Below, one piece after another: positions 43,102-52,201 of a stretch of 64,000 bases of DNA. Position numbers and translations under genes: made by a program. The notes under the pieces are model-generated. The model had not been told where the DNA came from. It saw only the letters and a list, made by a program, of their open reading frames with translations, and did no database searches. The stretch's first letter is position 1, and every line of letters begins with the position of its first letter. The stretch covers positions 2,046,001-2,110,000 of the forward strand of contig NZ_CP135996.1 in the NCBI RefSeq assembly GCF_029211325.2. Direction: 5' to 3'. The DNA comes from Caproicibacterium argilliputei (GTDB lineage Bacteria; Bacillota; Clostridia; Oscillospirales; Acutalibacteraceae).

Positions 43102-44201
43102 GCCGCACTTTCCCCTTTCTTCTTTTCTTTTCTCCGCATTGCCAGCAGCCGCAGCAGAGAAATGAAAGGCAGCACCAGCTCAAAAAACGTCCATATAAAC
43201 GGTACGGTAGTCTGTGCGGAAAGATTGTGCGCGGTCATGGAGGGATACAAAATACGTGCATACAGAACAATCAGCACGCCGAATGTGTAAACCAGCGGTT
43301 TGTAGGATTCCAGCCCCAGCACCTCCGCTGTGCCGACCGCAACCACATAATACAGAAAGGAAATCTTAAAAAACTCCAACAGCGTCAGCAGCGTTGCATA
43401 CACCACGTCAATCCCCTGAAACGCTTCGGTAAAGCCCGCCAGCCGCAGTGTTGCATAGGACGGAATGGTCAGCACGCTGACCATGTCTCCAAAAACCGCT
43501 GTGTCCCGCAAAATCACCATAAGCAGAAACACACCGCCCAGCAGAAAGCCTTTCATCAGCCTTTTTTCGGCGTGCTTCGGCTCTTCTGCGGAACAGTAAA
43601 TCATCTGGTACACAATGGTACCAAATGGAATCACCGACATCAGATGGGTGTCCTGCACCAGCTTGATTGGCGGCGTGTCTAAAACCGGCAGAAAGTTGTG
43701 CCAGTCCATACGTCCCCAGATAAAAATCGATGTCAACGCCAGCGCGCAGAAGGTGAGAATTGAAAAAGCAGTGCTGTATCGCAAAACGACCCGCATCCCC
43801 TTGGTGACTGCCCACGCACAAACCGCAATGAAAGTCAGCATGGCAATCACACCCGGTGTGTCCGGCAGAATGCTGGAGCGGACAAAGTCGCTCATGTCAC
43901 GCAAATTCAGTGAAGAAAGCGTTAAAAAGTAAAAAAGGTACAGGATGGAAAACACACGCCCCCAAACTTTGCCGAACAGGCAGTTGTTGATTGCCATGAG
44001 GTCCTTTCCGGGAAACTGTTTGGCAACCCACAACTGCATCCAGAAAATCAAGGCCGCCACAGCAGCCCCGGTAATAACGGCAAACCACGTATCTCTGCCC
44101 GCAACGCTGAAAGAAAAGCCGGTAATTAGGGAGAACGACTCAATATAGCAAACCACCGTAAAAACCAGCTGCGAGCCACTGACTGTTTCCTTTTTTATCA
44201 T
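43098..44201 (-). CDS. GerAB-type spore germination permease subunit
   Basis: This 367-aa, ten-helix APC-superfamily protein of the GerAB/ArcD/ProY family begins ETVSGSQLVFTVVCYIESFS and has LFGKVWGRVFSILYLFYFLT and MLTFIAVCAWAVTKGMRVVL. In GerA receptors the B subunit binds the germinant in the spore inner membrane. It lies 6 bp after the GerC gene and overlaps the small D-like gene. The germinant cannot be read from sequence. Confidence 0.92.
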   Translation of the reverse strand: MIKKETVSGSQLVFTVVCYIESFSLITGFSFSVAGRDTWFAVITGAAVAALIFWMQLWVAKQFPGKDLMAINNCLFGKVWGRVFSILYLFYFLTLSSLNLRDMSDFVRSSILPDTPGVIAMLTFIAVCAWAVTKGMRVVLRYSTAFSILTFCALALTSIFIWGRMDWHNFLPVLDTPPIKLVQDTHLMSVIPFGTIVYQMIYCSAEEPKHAEKRLMKGFLLGGVFLLMVILRDTAVFGDMVSVLTIPSYATLRLAGFTEAFQGIDVVYATLLTLLEFFKISFLYYVVAVGTAEVLGLESYKPLVYTFGVLIVLYARILYPSMTAHNLSAQTTVPFIWTFFELVLPFISLLRLLAMRRKEKKKGESAA

Positions 44202-44207
44202 CTCTGC

Positions 44208-45356
44208 TCAGCCTTTCAACTTGATAATTGCTCCTCTGTCCTGTACATTGACGTTGATCTCCACCTTTGGCTTCATGCGGGGATAAAGCGCTTCCCAATT
44301 CTTTTTGATGCTTTTCCACTCACGCGGCTGCCGCTCGTCCAGCAGCCTGCCGATGCCATAAATATCCGTTTTGTACTGCTGTGTTTTCTGAAAAGCAGAG
44401 AGCACGCAATCCCGAATCTCCTGCACCGCCGCTTCCTGAATCTGTGTGGTTGCCAAAAGCGGCAGTTCCTGCTCAAAGCCCGCCATCTCCCGGATGCCAA
44501 GCTCCGCACTGATGGAAATGGTCAGAGAAACCGAGCCGTCCTCTTCAATATGCGGCTTTAAGCTGCCGCAGCTCTCTCGAATTTCCAAAGCAGCCGTACC
44601 TTTGGCGGTGCGTACATTCACAGTACCACTCTGCACACGATTTACCGCCCACAGAAACCCGCGTGTCTCCCGCTGACCCAGTTCTGCAACCAGCTTGTCT
44701 TTTTTAAAAATGGCCAGACCGGAAATGTCCAGCCGGGGCTTTTCTCCGCTGTTGTCCACACGGATGATGCTTGCCACCGGGCAGGTAGTTTCGCTCTGCA
44801 TTTTGGTTGCAAACTCCAGCAAGTCTGTATGAACCGACTCGGAGTTGGATCCCTGATTTTTCAGCAGCTGGGTAATGTCAATGCCGGGCAGCGGCGACAT
44901 TTCCAGTTTTGTTTTCAAAATTTCATTGGCTGTGCCTTCCGCTACCAGCATCCAAACATCCAAACGCGGCTGATGGTCACGCATAAAGAAGTCCAGCTGT
45001 GCCTTTACGCCCTGCTGTGCCTGTTTTTTCCCCAGAATGATGCACTGGTTGTGCCCCCAAAAAAGCTTGTGGCTGCTTTCGTGGGTAATATCACGCTCCA
45101 TGGAAAAAATGTTTTTTCCGGTGTTTTCATAGACGGCAAAGCGGGAATCGCTTTTGTCTTTATCCTCTTTAGAAGCGGATTCGCCCGCTTCACCAACCTG
45201 AATGGTCATTTTAGTCAAACCGTTGCCGGCACTGTCAAGCCCCACGCCAATGACCGGAATGATTTCCGTCAGTTCATCACCATTCCAGCAGCCGGTAAAC
45301 AGCATACTGATGAGAAGCGCCCCCGCCACTGCGGCCATACCGCGCCGATGTTTCAT
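44208..45356 (-). CDS. Ger(x)C-family germination lipoprotein
   Basis: The protein has 382 aa. The signal peptide ends in a lipobox (AGALLISMLFTGC) followed by WNGDELTEIIPVIGVGLD, typical of GerAC. It would be lipid-anchored on the outer face of the spore inner membrane. YPRMKPKVEINVNVQDRGAI is the conserved C-terminal strand pair. Its start overlaps the gerA-like stop by 4 bp. Confidence 0.93.
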   Translation of the reverse strand: MKHRRGMAAVAGALLISMLFTGCWNGDELTEIIPVIGVGLDSAGNGLTKMTIQVGEAGESASKEDKDKSDSRFAVYENTGKNIFSMERDITHESSHKLFWGHNQCIILGKKQAQQGVKAQLDFFMRDHQPRLDVWMLVAEGTANEILKTKLEMSPLPGIDITQLLKNQGSNSESVHTDLLEFATKMQSETTCPVASIIRVDNSGEKPRLDISGLAIFKKDKLVAELGQRETRGFLWAVNRVQSGTVNVRTAKGTAALEIRESCGSLKPHIEEDGSVSLTISISAELGIREMAGFEQELPLLATTQIQEAAVQEIRDCVLSAFQKTQQYKTDIYGIGRLLDERQPREWKSIKKNWEALYPRMKPKVEINVNVQDRGAIIKLKG

Positions 45357-46951
45357 GGTTTGTCCCCTTTCTGCCCGGCATTTCCAATATCATCCGGTGG
45401 TCTGCCGCTGCGCTGCCGCGTAACATCCCGACGCGCAAATTCCATGGGGCGCCTGTTCATCATCCACAGTGGCGCGCGAATGAAGGTGTCTTTCATGTTC
45501 TGGCTGCGCGCTGGCGCCACACCTGAAAAATACGGCACACCAAAGGAATCCATGGAAGCGAGGTTCACCAGAATCACCAGAATGCCCAGCAGGATTCCAT
45601 AGCCGCCCAATACCGCGGAAAGAATAATAAAAACAAACCGCAGAAGCGTAATCGCCTCCTGATAATCCGGTGTGACAAATTCCGCCATTGCCGTAATGGC
45701 TATGGTCACCACCATCGGCGCACCGACCAAACCCGCCGAAACCGCCGCATCCCCCATCACCAGTGCCCCCACAATGCTGACCGCCTGCCCAACAGGCCGC
45801 GGCAGCCGGAGTCCGGCCTCCCGCAGGACTTCAAATGCAAACAGCAGCAGAATCGCCTCGACCACCGTGGGAAACGGTGTGCCCTCTCGCGCTGCGGAAA
45901 TGGTGAACATCAGGGTGGTGGGCAGCAGCTCCTGGTGAAAGGTGGTAATGGCAATAAAAAAGGCAGGCGCAAAAACCGCCAGCAGGAAGGAACAGAACCG
46001 CAGCAGACGGACAGTACTGGCATAAACCGTGCGCACATAGTAATCCTCTGCCATCTGAAAACTTTCGGTAAACAGCATTGGCGCAGTCAGCACAAAGGGC
46101 GTGCCGTCCACGATAATCGCAGCGCGGCCTTCCAGCAGCTTTGCCGCAACCACATCCGGCTTTTCGCTTTTCCCGATGGTTTGGAACACGCTGAACGGAT
46201 GGTCCTCGATATACTGCTCAATGTAGCCGGACTCCAAAATGCCGTCCACATTGATTTCCGAAAGCCTGCGCTTAATCTCCGCAATCAGCGAAGGCTCCGC
46301 AACACCTTTGATATACGCCACACAAACCAGGGTGCCTGTCTTTTCGCCAATGGTAAAGCTGTCCATTCGCAAGGCAGGGTTCCGTATCTTTCTGCGCAGC
46401 AGCGAGGTGTTGGTGCGGAAGTTTTCTGTAAAGCCCTCTCGCGGGCCGCGAGAAACCGCCTCGGTCTGCGGCTCCGTCACGCTGCGCTTGTCCCAGCCCT
46501 TGCTGCTGATAATCAGCCCGCGGCTGCAGCCGTCCACCAGCAGGATGGTGTCACCGGACAGGCAGCTTTGCAGCAGCTTTTCAGTTTCAGCGCTTTCGGT
46601 CACATCCCCCGCACAGAGGATACGCTTTTTGATTTCCTCAATCAGGTTCCCTTTGGTCTGCGCACCGTACAGCAGCAGTGGCTTCATGATACATTCCGTG
46701 ATAATATCATTGCTGATGAGTCCGTCAATGAACACCAAAGCCGCATCTACAGGATTGTCCGAACTGATAGCAAACTGCCGGATTTTCACATCGTTGCTGT
46801 CGCCAAGCGTTGTGCGTGCCATCTCCATGTTTTTGCGCAGCGACCTGCTGATGTTTTTCGGCAGGTTTGCACCGGGCACCTCTTCCTCCTGCTGCGCACC
46901 ATTTTGCTGTTTTCGAAAATTCACCCACTTTTTAAGAAGTTGTATCAGCAT
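45353..46951 (-). CDS. GerA-family germinant receptor subunit A
   Basis: The 532-aa protein has an N-terminal cytoplasmic domain of about 300 residues (SRSLRKNMEMARTTLGDSND, DAALVFIDGLISNDI) and a C-terminal membrane domain with about five helices (LRFCSFLLAVFAPAFFIAIT, FPTVVEAILLLFAFEVLREA, VGQAVSIVGALVMGDAAVSA). GerA subunits are reported to form an oligomeric ion channel opened by nutrients. It is the first gene of gerA-gerC-gerB-D. Expression in the forespore by sigma-G is expected, but I do not see a clear sigma-G promoter. Confidence 0.94.
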   Translation of the reverse strand: MLIQLLKKWVNFRKQQNGAQQEEEVPGANLPKNISRSLRKNMEMARTTLGDSNDVKIRQFAISSDNPVDAALVFIDGLISNDIITECIMKPLLLYGAQTKGNLIEEIKKRILCAGDVTESAETEKLLQSCLSGDTILLVDGCSRGLIISSKGWDKRSVTEPQTEAVSRGPREGFTENFRTNTSLLRRKIRNPALRMDSFTIGEKTGTLVCVAYIKGVAEPSLIAEIKRRLSEINVDGILESGYIEQYIEDHPFSVFQTIGKSEKPDVVAAKLLEGRAAIIVDGTPFVLTAPMLFTESFQMAEDYYVRTVYASTVRLLRFCSFLLAVFAPAFFIAITTFHQELLPTTLMFTISAAREGTPFPTVVEAILLLFAFEVLREAGLRLPRPVGQAVSIVGALVMGDAAVSAGLVGAPMVVTIAITAMAEFVTPDYQEAITLLRFVFIILSAVLGGYGILLGILVILVNLASMDSFGVPYFSGVAPARSQNMKDTFIRAPLWMMNRRPMEFARRDVTRQRSGRPPDDIGNAGQKGDKP

Positions 46952-47049
46952 TCAATTCACGACCTTTTTCTGTAGCAAAGTTGCTCTTATTTTTTCAAAG
47001 CATCAGCAGAAAATACCTGTAAAAATATTGCTAAAGACAAAAGCTGTCA

Positions 47050-47087
47050 AAAAAAGGCCCGCAAGCTTTTGCCTGCGAACCTTTTTT
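47050..47087 (-). terminator. terminator of the GT39-type gene
   Basis: On the minus strand GGTTCGCAGGC pairs with GCTTGCGGGCC (with G-U pairs) and is followed by a T run. Confidence 0.75.
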
Positions 47088-47114
47088 CCCAGCCGCCATG
47101 GCGGCAATTTGAAT

Positions 47115-49598
47115 TTAGTTGGAGAACAAATACAGCGTACCACCTGTACGTCCGCCAAAGCTGCTGCCGGAGTTGCCGGAGTTGCTGTAAGCACTGGAAT
47201 CGACCTTAGTTGCGTGCTGTTCCACATAGGTGATTAAATCACTGCTGCTGGAATTGGGGCCGCCTTGCTCCGAAACGAGGAAGTAAGTGATTTTACCCTC
47301 TGCAACCAGTTCTTTGAGCCGGCTGACCGTCAGGGAGTTGTCACTGCCCAGGAAGCCGCCGTAAGCATAGCACGGCAGACCGGTATCAATAATCAACTGC
47401 GCAACACTGCTGGAATTGCACGCGGTCAGCAGGAAGCTGCCTTTCTTGTAATGTGCCTTCAGGTAGGTTTCCAGACCAGTGTCTTTGGTTTTTCCGCCAC
47501 CGGCACCGCCCTGTTGGTTGAAGTTCGGCATCTGCCCGTTTCCGTTGTTCGTGCTGCCGGAAGACGTGCCGCTGCTCGTGCCCCCCTGCTGGTTAAAGTT
47601 CGGCATCTGCCCGTTTCCGTTGTTCGTGCTGCCGGAAGACGTGCCGCTGCTCGTGCCACCCTGCTGATTAAAGTTCGGCATCTGCCCGTTTCCGTTGTTC
47701 GTGCTGCCGGAAGACGTGCCGCTGCTCGTGCCACCCTGCTGGTTGAAGTTCGGCATCTGCCCGGTCGGCATTTGACCGCCCATGCCGTTCTGCCGCGTAG
47801 AGGTCGGCCCGGCAGTGGGAATCGTTGCATTCGGTGCTGACTGCACCGGAGTCCATGCCCAGTAAGTGGAACCGGCCAGCAGAGAAACTGCCAGAAACAC
47901 CGCGGAAACTTTCAGCAGGACCTGCTTTGCGGAGCGCAGATACGCGGTAAGCAGCGCAAGACCCGCCGCACAGGGCACCAGAATCAGCGGTGCCAGCCAG
48001 CTGGATACAGAAGAATACCCCAAAACATAAACAAACGAAATCAGAATATTTGCCAGAAGTGCCGCGCCCAGCAGCCACGGGCGCAGAGCATCCAGCGACA
48101 GCCGCGTCCGCTTTGCCACTTCAGGCTGCTGCGGAACTGCTTCGGCAGACTCTGCCGCCGCATCCGCCGCAGGAAGCAGCGGATGTTCCGCTTTTCGGAA
48201 TGTTTGAAAGAAGCGGTACAGCTGCACCAGACCAATGCCGGACAAAACGGCAATCGGCGGCGCAAGCATGCACAAATAGTACGCATGGAAGAAGCCCGCA
48301 AAGCTGAAGAATCCGCCGGCAATCAGCAGCCACATTCCCCAAAATACCAGGCTGCGCTGCGCCGGGTCTTTCTCCCGAATCTGCTTTCTGCGCAAACCGA
48401 GCACACAGGCAGCAATTGCAAAGAGCAGCAGCCAGCACGCCTGTCCGTACAGGGAATCGTTCCAAAGACGCAGCGGCGACGCCGTGCCGATGGAATTTCC
48501 GCCCATGCCACCGCCGCCCGGCGTTCCGCCAAAGCCGCTCTTGGACATTTCGCCGCCGCCCGGCATATTCTGCCCGCCGCGACCATCCGTGTTCTGCTTG
48601 CTGCCCGAAGCAGAAGCAGACTGGGAAGAGGTTCCGGAAGACGTTGCTTTCGCATTTGCCGCAGCCTGCTTCGTGCCCGCGGCAGCTGCATTGGTTCCGG
48701 ACTGTGTCTGCCCGCTTTGCTGCGTCGGCAAATTGCCGGGCATTTTTCCGGAGCCTTTGCCGCCGCCAAAGTTTCCGCTTTCGCCGGTCAGGCGTTCCAC
48801 TCCATTGTGACCAAAAACCAGCTCCAGCGCAGAGTTGTTGCTGGTGCTGTCCACATACGGGCGCTGTGACGCAGGGGTCAGGTCTACCGCCGCAATCCAG
48901 GCAAAGGAAATACCGAGCATCAGCACTGCCGCCAGCGCACCGGCAGCAAAGCGCTTCCAGACCTTTCCCTTTGCAAAAATCAGGTAAGTCACAACAACCG
49001 CCGGCACAATCAAATAGGCCTGCAGCATTTTGACGTTAAACCCAACGCCAATCAAAGCTCCGCACAGCAAAAGCCACCGCCACTTGCCCGTATCAATGGA
49101 CTTCATCAGGAACCAAACCGCCAGCAGCAGCCAGAAAATCAGCTGCATATCCATGGTGCTGTTACGCGAAACCAGCACAACCGCCGGTGTCAGCGCAAAA
49201 AGAAAAGCGGCGGCAAGCCCGGCGGGCTTGCCGAAATATTTCTGTGTCAGCAGGTAAATCAGCAGGCACGAAAGCGTGCCTGCAACCGCCTGCGGCAGCA
49301 GCATCGCCCAGCCGCTGTACCCAAAAATTTTGCAGGAGATCGCCTGCATCCAAAGTCCCAGCGGCGGTTTGTCCACGCTAACCATCCCCGCAGGGTCAAA
49401 GCTGACAAAGAAAAAATTATGCCAGCTCTGCGTCATGCTTTTGACACAGGCGGCATAGTACTCGTTTCCGGTTCCGTTTTGTCCGATATTCCAAAAGTTC
49501 AGAAAAAATGAGAAGGCCAGAATGCCCAGCAGAACCCAAAACGAGCGTTCCGGTCTTCGCGGTTTTTCCCTTTTCTGTAAAAGTTGTTTAACCATCAT
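47115..49598 (-). CDS. GT39/ArnT-type membrane glycosyltransferase with low-complexity extracellular inserts
   Basis: The 827-aa polytopic protein starts with a GT-C core. FFLNFWNIGQNGTGNEYYAA carries the acidic residues of the first loop, and VSVDKPPLGLWMQAISCKIF and SRNSTMDMQLIFWLLLAVWF are PMT/ArnT-like motifs. It would move a sugar from a lipid carrier to an extracellular acceptor (YkcA/YkcB-like). Two low-complexity segments interrupt it: residues about 285-375 (Gly/Ser/Gln/Ala-rich) and about 613-696 (25-aa repeats). A compact C-terminal domain follows (TGLETYLKAHYKKGSFLLTA). ATG 49598 has AGGAGGG upstream. Confidence 0.85.
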   Translation of the reverse strand: MMVKQLLQKREKPRRPERSFWVLLGILAFSFFLNFWNIGQNGTGNEYYAACVKSMTQSWHNFFFVSFDPAGMVSVDKPPLGLWMQAISCKIFGYSGWAMLLPQAVAGTLSCLLIYLLTQKYFGKPAGLAAAFLFALTPAVVLVSRNSTMDMQLIFWLLLAVWFLMKSIDTGKWRWLLLCGALIGVGFNVKMLQAYLIVPAVVVTYLIFAKGKVWKRFAAGALAAVLMLGISFAWIAAVDLTPASQRPYVDSTSNNSALELVFGHNGVERLTGESGNFGGGKGSGKMPGNLPTQQSGQTQSGTNAAAAGTKQAAANAKATSSGTSSQSASASGSKQNTDGRGGQNMPGGGEMSKSGFGGTPGGGGMGGNSIGTASPLRLWNDSLYGQACWLLLFAIAACVLGLRRKQIREKDPAQRSLVFWGMWLLIAGGFFSFAGFFHAYYLCMLAPPIAVLSGIGLVQLYRFFQTFRKAEHPLLPAADAAAESAEAVPQQPEVAKRTRLSLDALRPWLLGAALLANILISFVYVLGYSSVSSWLAPLILVPCAAGLALLTAYLRSAKQVLLKVSAVFLAVSLLAGSTYWAWTPVQSAPNATIPTAGPTSTRQNGMGGQMPTGQMPNFNQQGGTSSGTSSGSTNNGNGQMPNFNQQGGTSSGTSSGSTNNGNGQMPNFNQQGGTSSGTSSGSTNNGNGQMPNFNQQGGAGGGKTKDTGLETYLKAHYKKGSFLLTACNSSSVAQLIIDTGLPCYAYGGFLGSDNSLTVSRLKELVAEGKITYFLVSEQGGPNSSSSDLITYVEQHATKVDSSAYSNSGNSGSSFGGRTGGTLYLFSN
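47511..47762 (-). repeat. 75-bp in-frame minisatellite in the GT39-type gene
   Basis: Units start at 47511, 47586, 47661 and 47736 with an exact 75-bp period: three full copies and a 27-bp partial, differing by one to three bases. Each encodes 25 residues (QMPNFNQQGGTSSGTSSGST plus NNGNG). Copy-number change keeps the frame. Confidence 0.95.
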
Positions 49599-49745
49599 GA
49601 TCCCTCCTGCTGCCGTTTCCATTTCGATTTTTGCAAGCACGCATACAAAAGCGGGCAGTCTGCGGTGCGGCTTTCGATTCTTATGGTAAGAGCAGGAAGT
49701 GACCGTTTGCTGAACAGGAAGCGAAGATTCTGCTAAAATTCCGCT

Positions 49746-50516
49746 TCACAAATCCTTTTTAATCTTCTGCAGGGCAGCTTTTTCCAACCGGGAAACCTGC
49801 GCCTGACTGATGCCAATTTCTCCGGCGACCTCCATCTGTGTTTTGCCCTGAAAGAAGCGCAGGGACAAAATGTGCTTTTCCCGATCCGAAAGGTCTCGGA
49901 TTGCCTGCTTGAGAATAATTTCATCCAGCCAGTTGTTGTCATCGTTGTTGTCACCGACTTGATCCATCACATAAATGGTATCCCCGCCGTCCGAAAAAAC
50001 CGGCTCATAAAGTGAAACCGGATCTACAATCGACTCCAGTGCCATGACCACATCGGCGCGGTCAAGCTCCAGAATCTTTGCCAGTTCGTCCATGCTGGGT
50101 TCGCGGTCATGCTCGCCGATAAATGCTTCCTTGGCTTTCATGGCTTTATATGCCGTGTCACGCAGGGAACGAGATACTCTTATGGAGTTATTATCCCGCA
50201 AATAGCGCCGGATTTCCCCAATAATCATAGGAACCCCATACGTACTGAACTTGACACCCTGCCCCACGTCGAAGTGGTCGATGGCTTTCATCAGGCCGAT
50301 ACACCCCACCTGAAACAAATCGTCAAGGTTTTCCCCACGGTTGGTAAACCGCTGAATCACACTGAGCACCAGACGCAGGTTGCCGCGAATCAGCTCATCC
50401 CGCGCCGTTTTGTCTCCGTTTTTCATTTTATGGAGCAGCTCCATTTTCTCCTTTTCGGTCAGTACTTTTAGCTTGGAGGTGTTTACCCCGCAAATTTCCA
50501 CCTTATTATTCTGCAT
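49746..50516 (-). CDS. sigG: sporulation sigma factor G
   Basis: The 256-aa sigma factor begins with the SigG-typical NNKVEICGVNTSKLKVLTEK. It has region 2 (LIRGNLRLVLSVIQRFTNRG, DDLFQVGCIGLMKAIDHFDV), region 3 (PSMDELAKILELDRADVVMA) and region 4 (MEVAGEIGISQAQVSRLEKA). SigG directs late forespore transcription, including germinant receptor operons such as the one at 42.9-47 kb. sigE is not next to it here, unlike in Bacillus. Confidence 0.94.
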   Translation of the reverse strand: MQNNKVEICGVNTSKLKVLTEKEKMELLHKMKNGDKTARDELIRGNLRLVLSVIQRFTNRGENLDDLFQVGCIGLMKAIDHFDVGQGVKFSTYGVPMIIGEIRRYLRDNNSIRVSRSLRDTAYKAMKAKEAFIGEHDREPSMDELAKILELDRADVVMALESIVDPVSLYEPVFSDGGDTIYVMDQVGDNNDDNNWLDEIILKQAIRDLSDREKHILSLRFFQGKTQMEVAGEIGISQAQVSRLEKAALQKIKKDL

Positions 50517-50641
50517 TGTACCGCCCCTTCCAGTTCCAGTATTGCCGAGGGCAGGCGGCGGTATACAGTGGCAGACTGTTGCTTCCAGAATGTGGTTGTG
50601 CTATACTGAGACAATGAAAACATGGGATTGGAGCCTTTCAT

Positions 50642-52129
50642 ATGCTGCAAAAGAAAAAAAGGTATTTGTTTTATCTGCCGTTTGTAGCAGCGCTGTTTCT
50701 GTTTCTGCTGCTTTATTCTTATTCTTTTCCGCAGGGGGATGACTTTACCTTTGTTGCCCGCGGACGTACGCTTCCAAACATCTGGCACTATTATCTGTAC
50801 TATTACAGCGTGGCAGGCTCCCGCATGGCCAATTTCTTTGCACAGCTGCTGCTGCTTTCCGATTTATCCGTCTGGAAAGTGCTGACACCGCTTGTTACAC
50901 AGGGCATTGCGCTGCTGCTGTTTTACTGGACAACCGGACGCCTGGCGCCGCGCGAAGGTCGGTCCCGGCAGGACTTTGCGCTGGCGTGTGTCTGCGCGTT
51001 CTTTCCGGGGCTGATTCCGCTGGGAAACCACCTGTTTGCAGACACCTTTCTGTGGATGGACGGTTCGTGCAACTACCTGTACCCGCTGCTGTTCCTGTTG
51101 ATTGGCCTGCTGCCGTTTTGGAACGCACTGTGCAGCCACCCGCCGGTGCACCATCTGCGCTGGGCGTGCCCCGTGTTTTTTGTTTTGGCGGGACTGATGC
51201 ACGAACAGAGCGCCGTCGCCATTTTCGTATTTTGCGTGGGCAGCCTATTTTTTCTGCACAAAAGGGGCAGGCTGCCGCGCAATCTGGCAGTACTGACCGC
51301 TGTCAGCGCGGCCATCTTGCTGTTTACCTTCACCTGTCCGGGCGCTTACCGGCGGCTGATGCTGACCGGGCAGGGGCATCACGGCAGCCCCGCAAAGCTG
51401 CTGCTGCACAATCTGGCGGTTTATTTCGTTCCGTTCAGTGGGGACTACTGGCTGGTCACCACAGCGCTGGGGCTGTGCGGGCTTTATGTGCTGCACCGCT
51501 TTGCAGCCATGCGCTTTCCGCATGCGGCCTGCGCGGTGCTGGGATTTGGCACTGTACTGGCGCCGCTGTCGCGAATTCTGTCACTGCCCACCCTGCAGCA
51601 GAATCTTTCCCCCATCAGTGTCAAAACCGTGATGCTGCTGCTTTACTGGATTCTATTTTTCGGCTGGCTCTTCGCGGTTCTGTTCCGGGCAGCACAGGCA
51701 AACCCGCGGCTGTGCCACTTGCCGGTACTTTACGCGGCGGCATGGGGCTCGCAGGCAATTCCGACGGTTCTGGGCGGCTCGGGTCGTCCGGCGCTACCGC
51801 TGGTGATTCTTTCAATGCTGCTGGTTCTCTGCGTCATGCAGGAAGTCCCGTGGGGCAGTCTGCTTCCGGCGCAGCTGTGCACCGCCGCTGTAGCTGTGCT
51901 GGCGCTGCTCAATACCTTGGCTCCGGTGTCGGCAAATTACGCTTCCTACCAAAATATTCTGCGGCAGGTTTCTGCGGCAAAAGCAGGCAAAGCCACCGTC
52001 GTCGTTTTTGACCAGAAAAAATTCAATATGCATTACTGCTATTTTCACTCGTTCATTTCGGCTTATGACTACGATATCCGCAGTTACTATCAGCTGAGCA
52101 GGAAAATACAGATTACGTACAGAAACTGA
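50642..52129 (+). CDS. DUF6056-like polytopic membrane protein
   Basis: The 495-aa protein has about eleven hydrophobic helices, beginning LFYLPFVAALFLFLLLYSYS. The first outer loop has FPQGDDFTFVARGR, an Asp pair like that in GT-C glycosyltransferases, and a later loop has LFADTFLWMDGSCNYLYPLL. I recognise it as DUF6056-like; a sugar-transferring role is inferred from the GT-C-like layout. It is divergent from sigG and 72 bp before cca, so it may share the cca transcript. Confidence 0.6.
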   Translation: MLQKKKRYLFYLPFVAALFLFLLLYSYSFPQGDDFTFVARGRTLPNIWHYYLYYYSVAGSRMANFFAQLLLLSDLSVWKVLTPLVTQGIALLLFYWTTGRLAPREGRSRQDFALACVCAFFPGLIPLGNHLFADTFLWMDGSCNYLYPLLFLLIGLLPFWNALCSHPPVHHLRWACPVFFVLAGLMHEQSAVAIFVFCVGSLFFLHKRGRLPRNLAVLTAVSAAILLFTFTCPGAYRRLMLTGQGHHGSPAKLLLHNLAVYFVPFSGDYWLVTTALGLCGLYVLHRFAAMRFPHAACAVLGFGTVLAPLSRILSLPTLQQNLSPISVKTVMLLLYWILFFGWLFAVLFRAAQANPRLCHLPVLYAAAWGSQAIPTVLGGSGRPALPLVILSMLLVLCVMQEVPWGSLLPAQLCTAAVAVLALLNTLAPVSANYASYQNILRQVSAAKAGKATVVVFDQKKFNMHYCYFHSFISAYDYDIRSYYQLSRKIQITYRN

Positions 52130-52201
52130 GTAAGTGTGCCGTTTACACGCTGTGCAGACAGGCTGCATTTTTTCTGAAACCGGCAAAAGGGAGGTTCTGC
52201 T

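Noticed and set aside
47511..47762. Short regular repeats as a possible CRISPR array
   Set aside because: The units abut with no unique spacers and are in frame within a glycosyltransferase gene. The 123-bp array fails for the same reason (no spacers).
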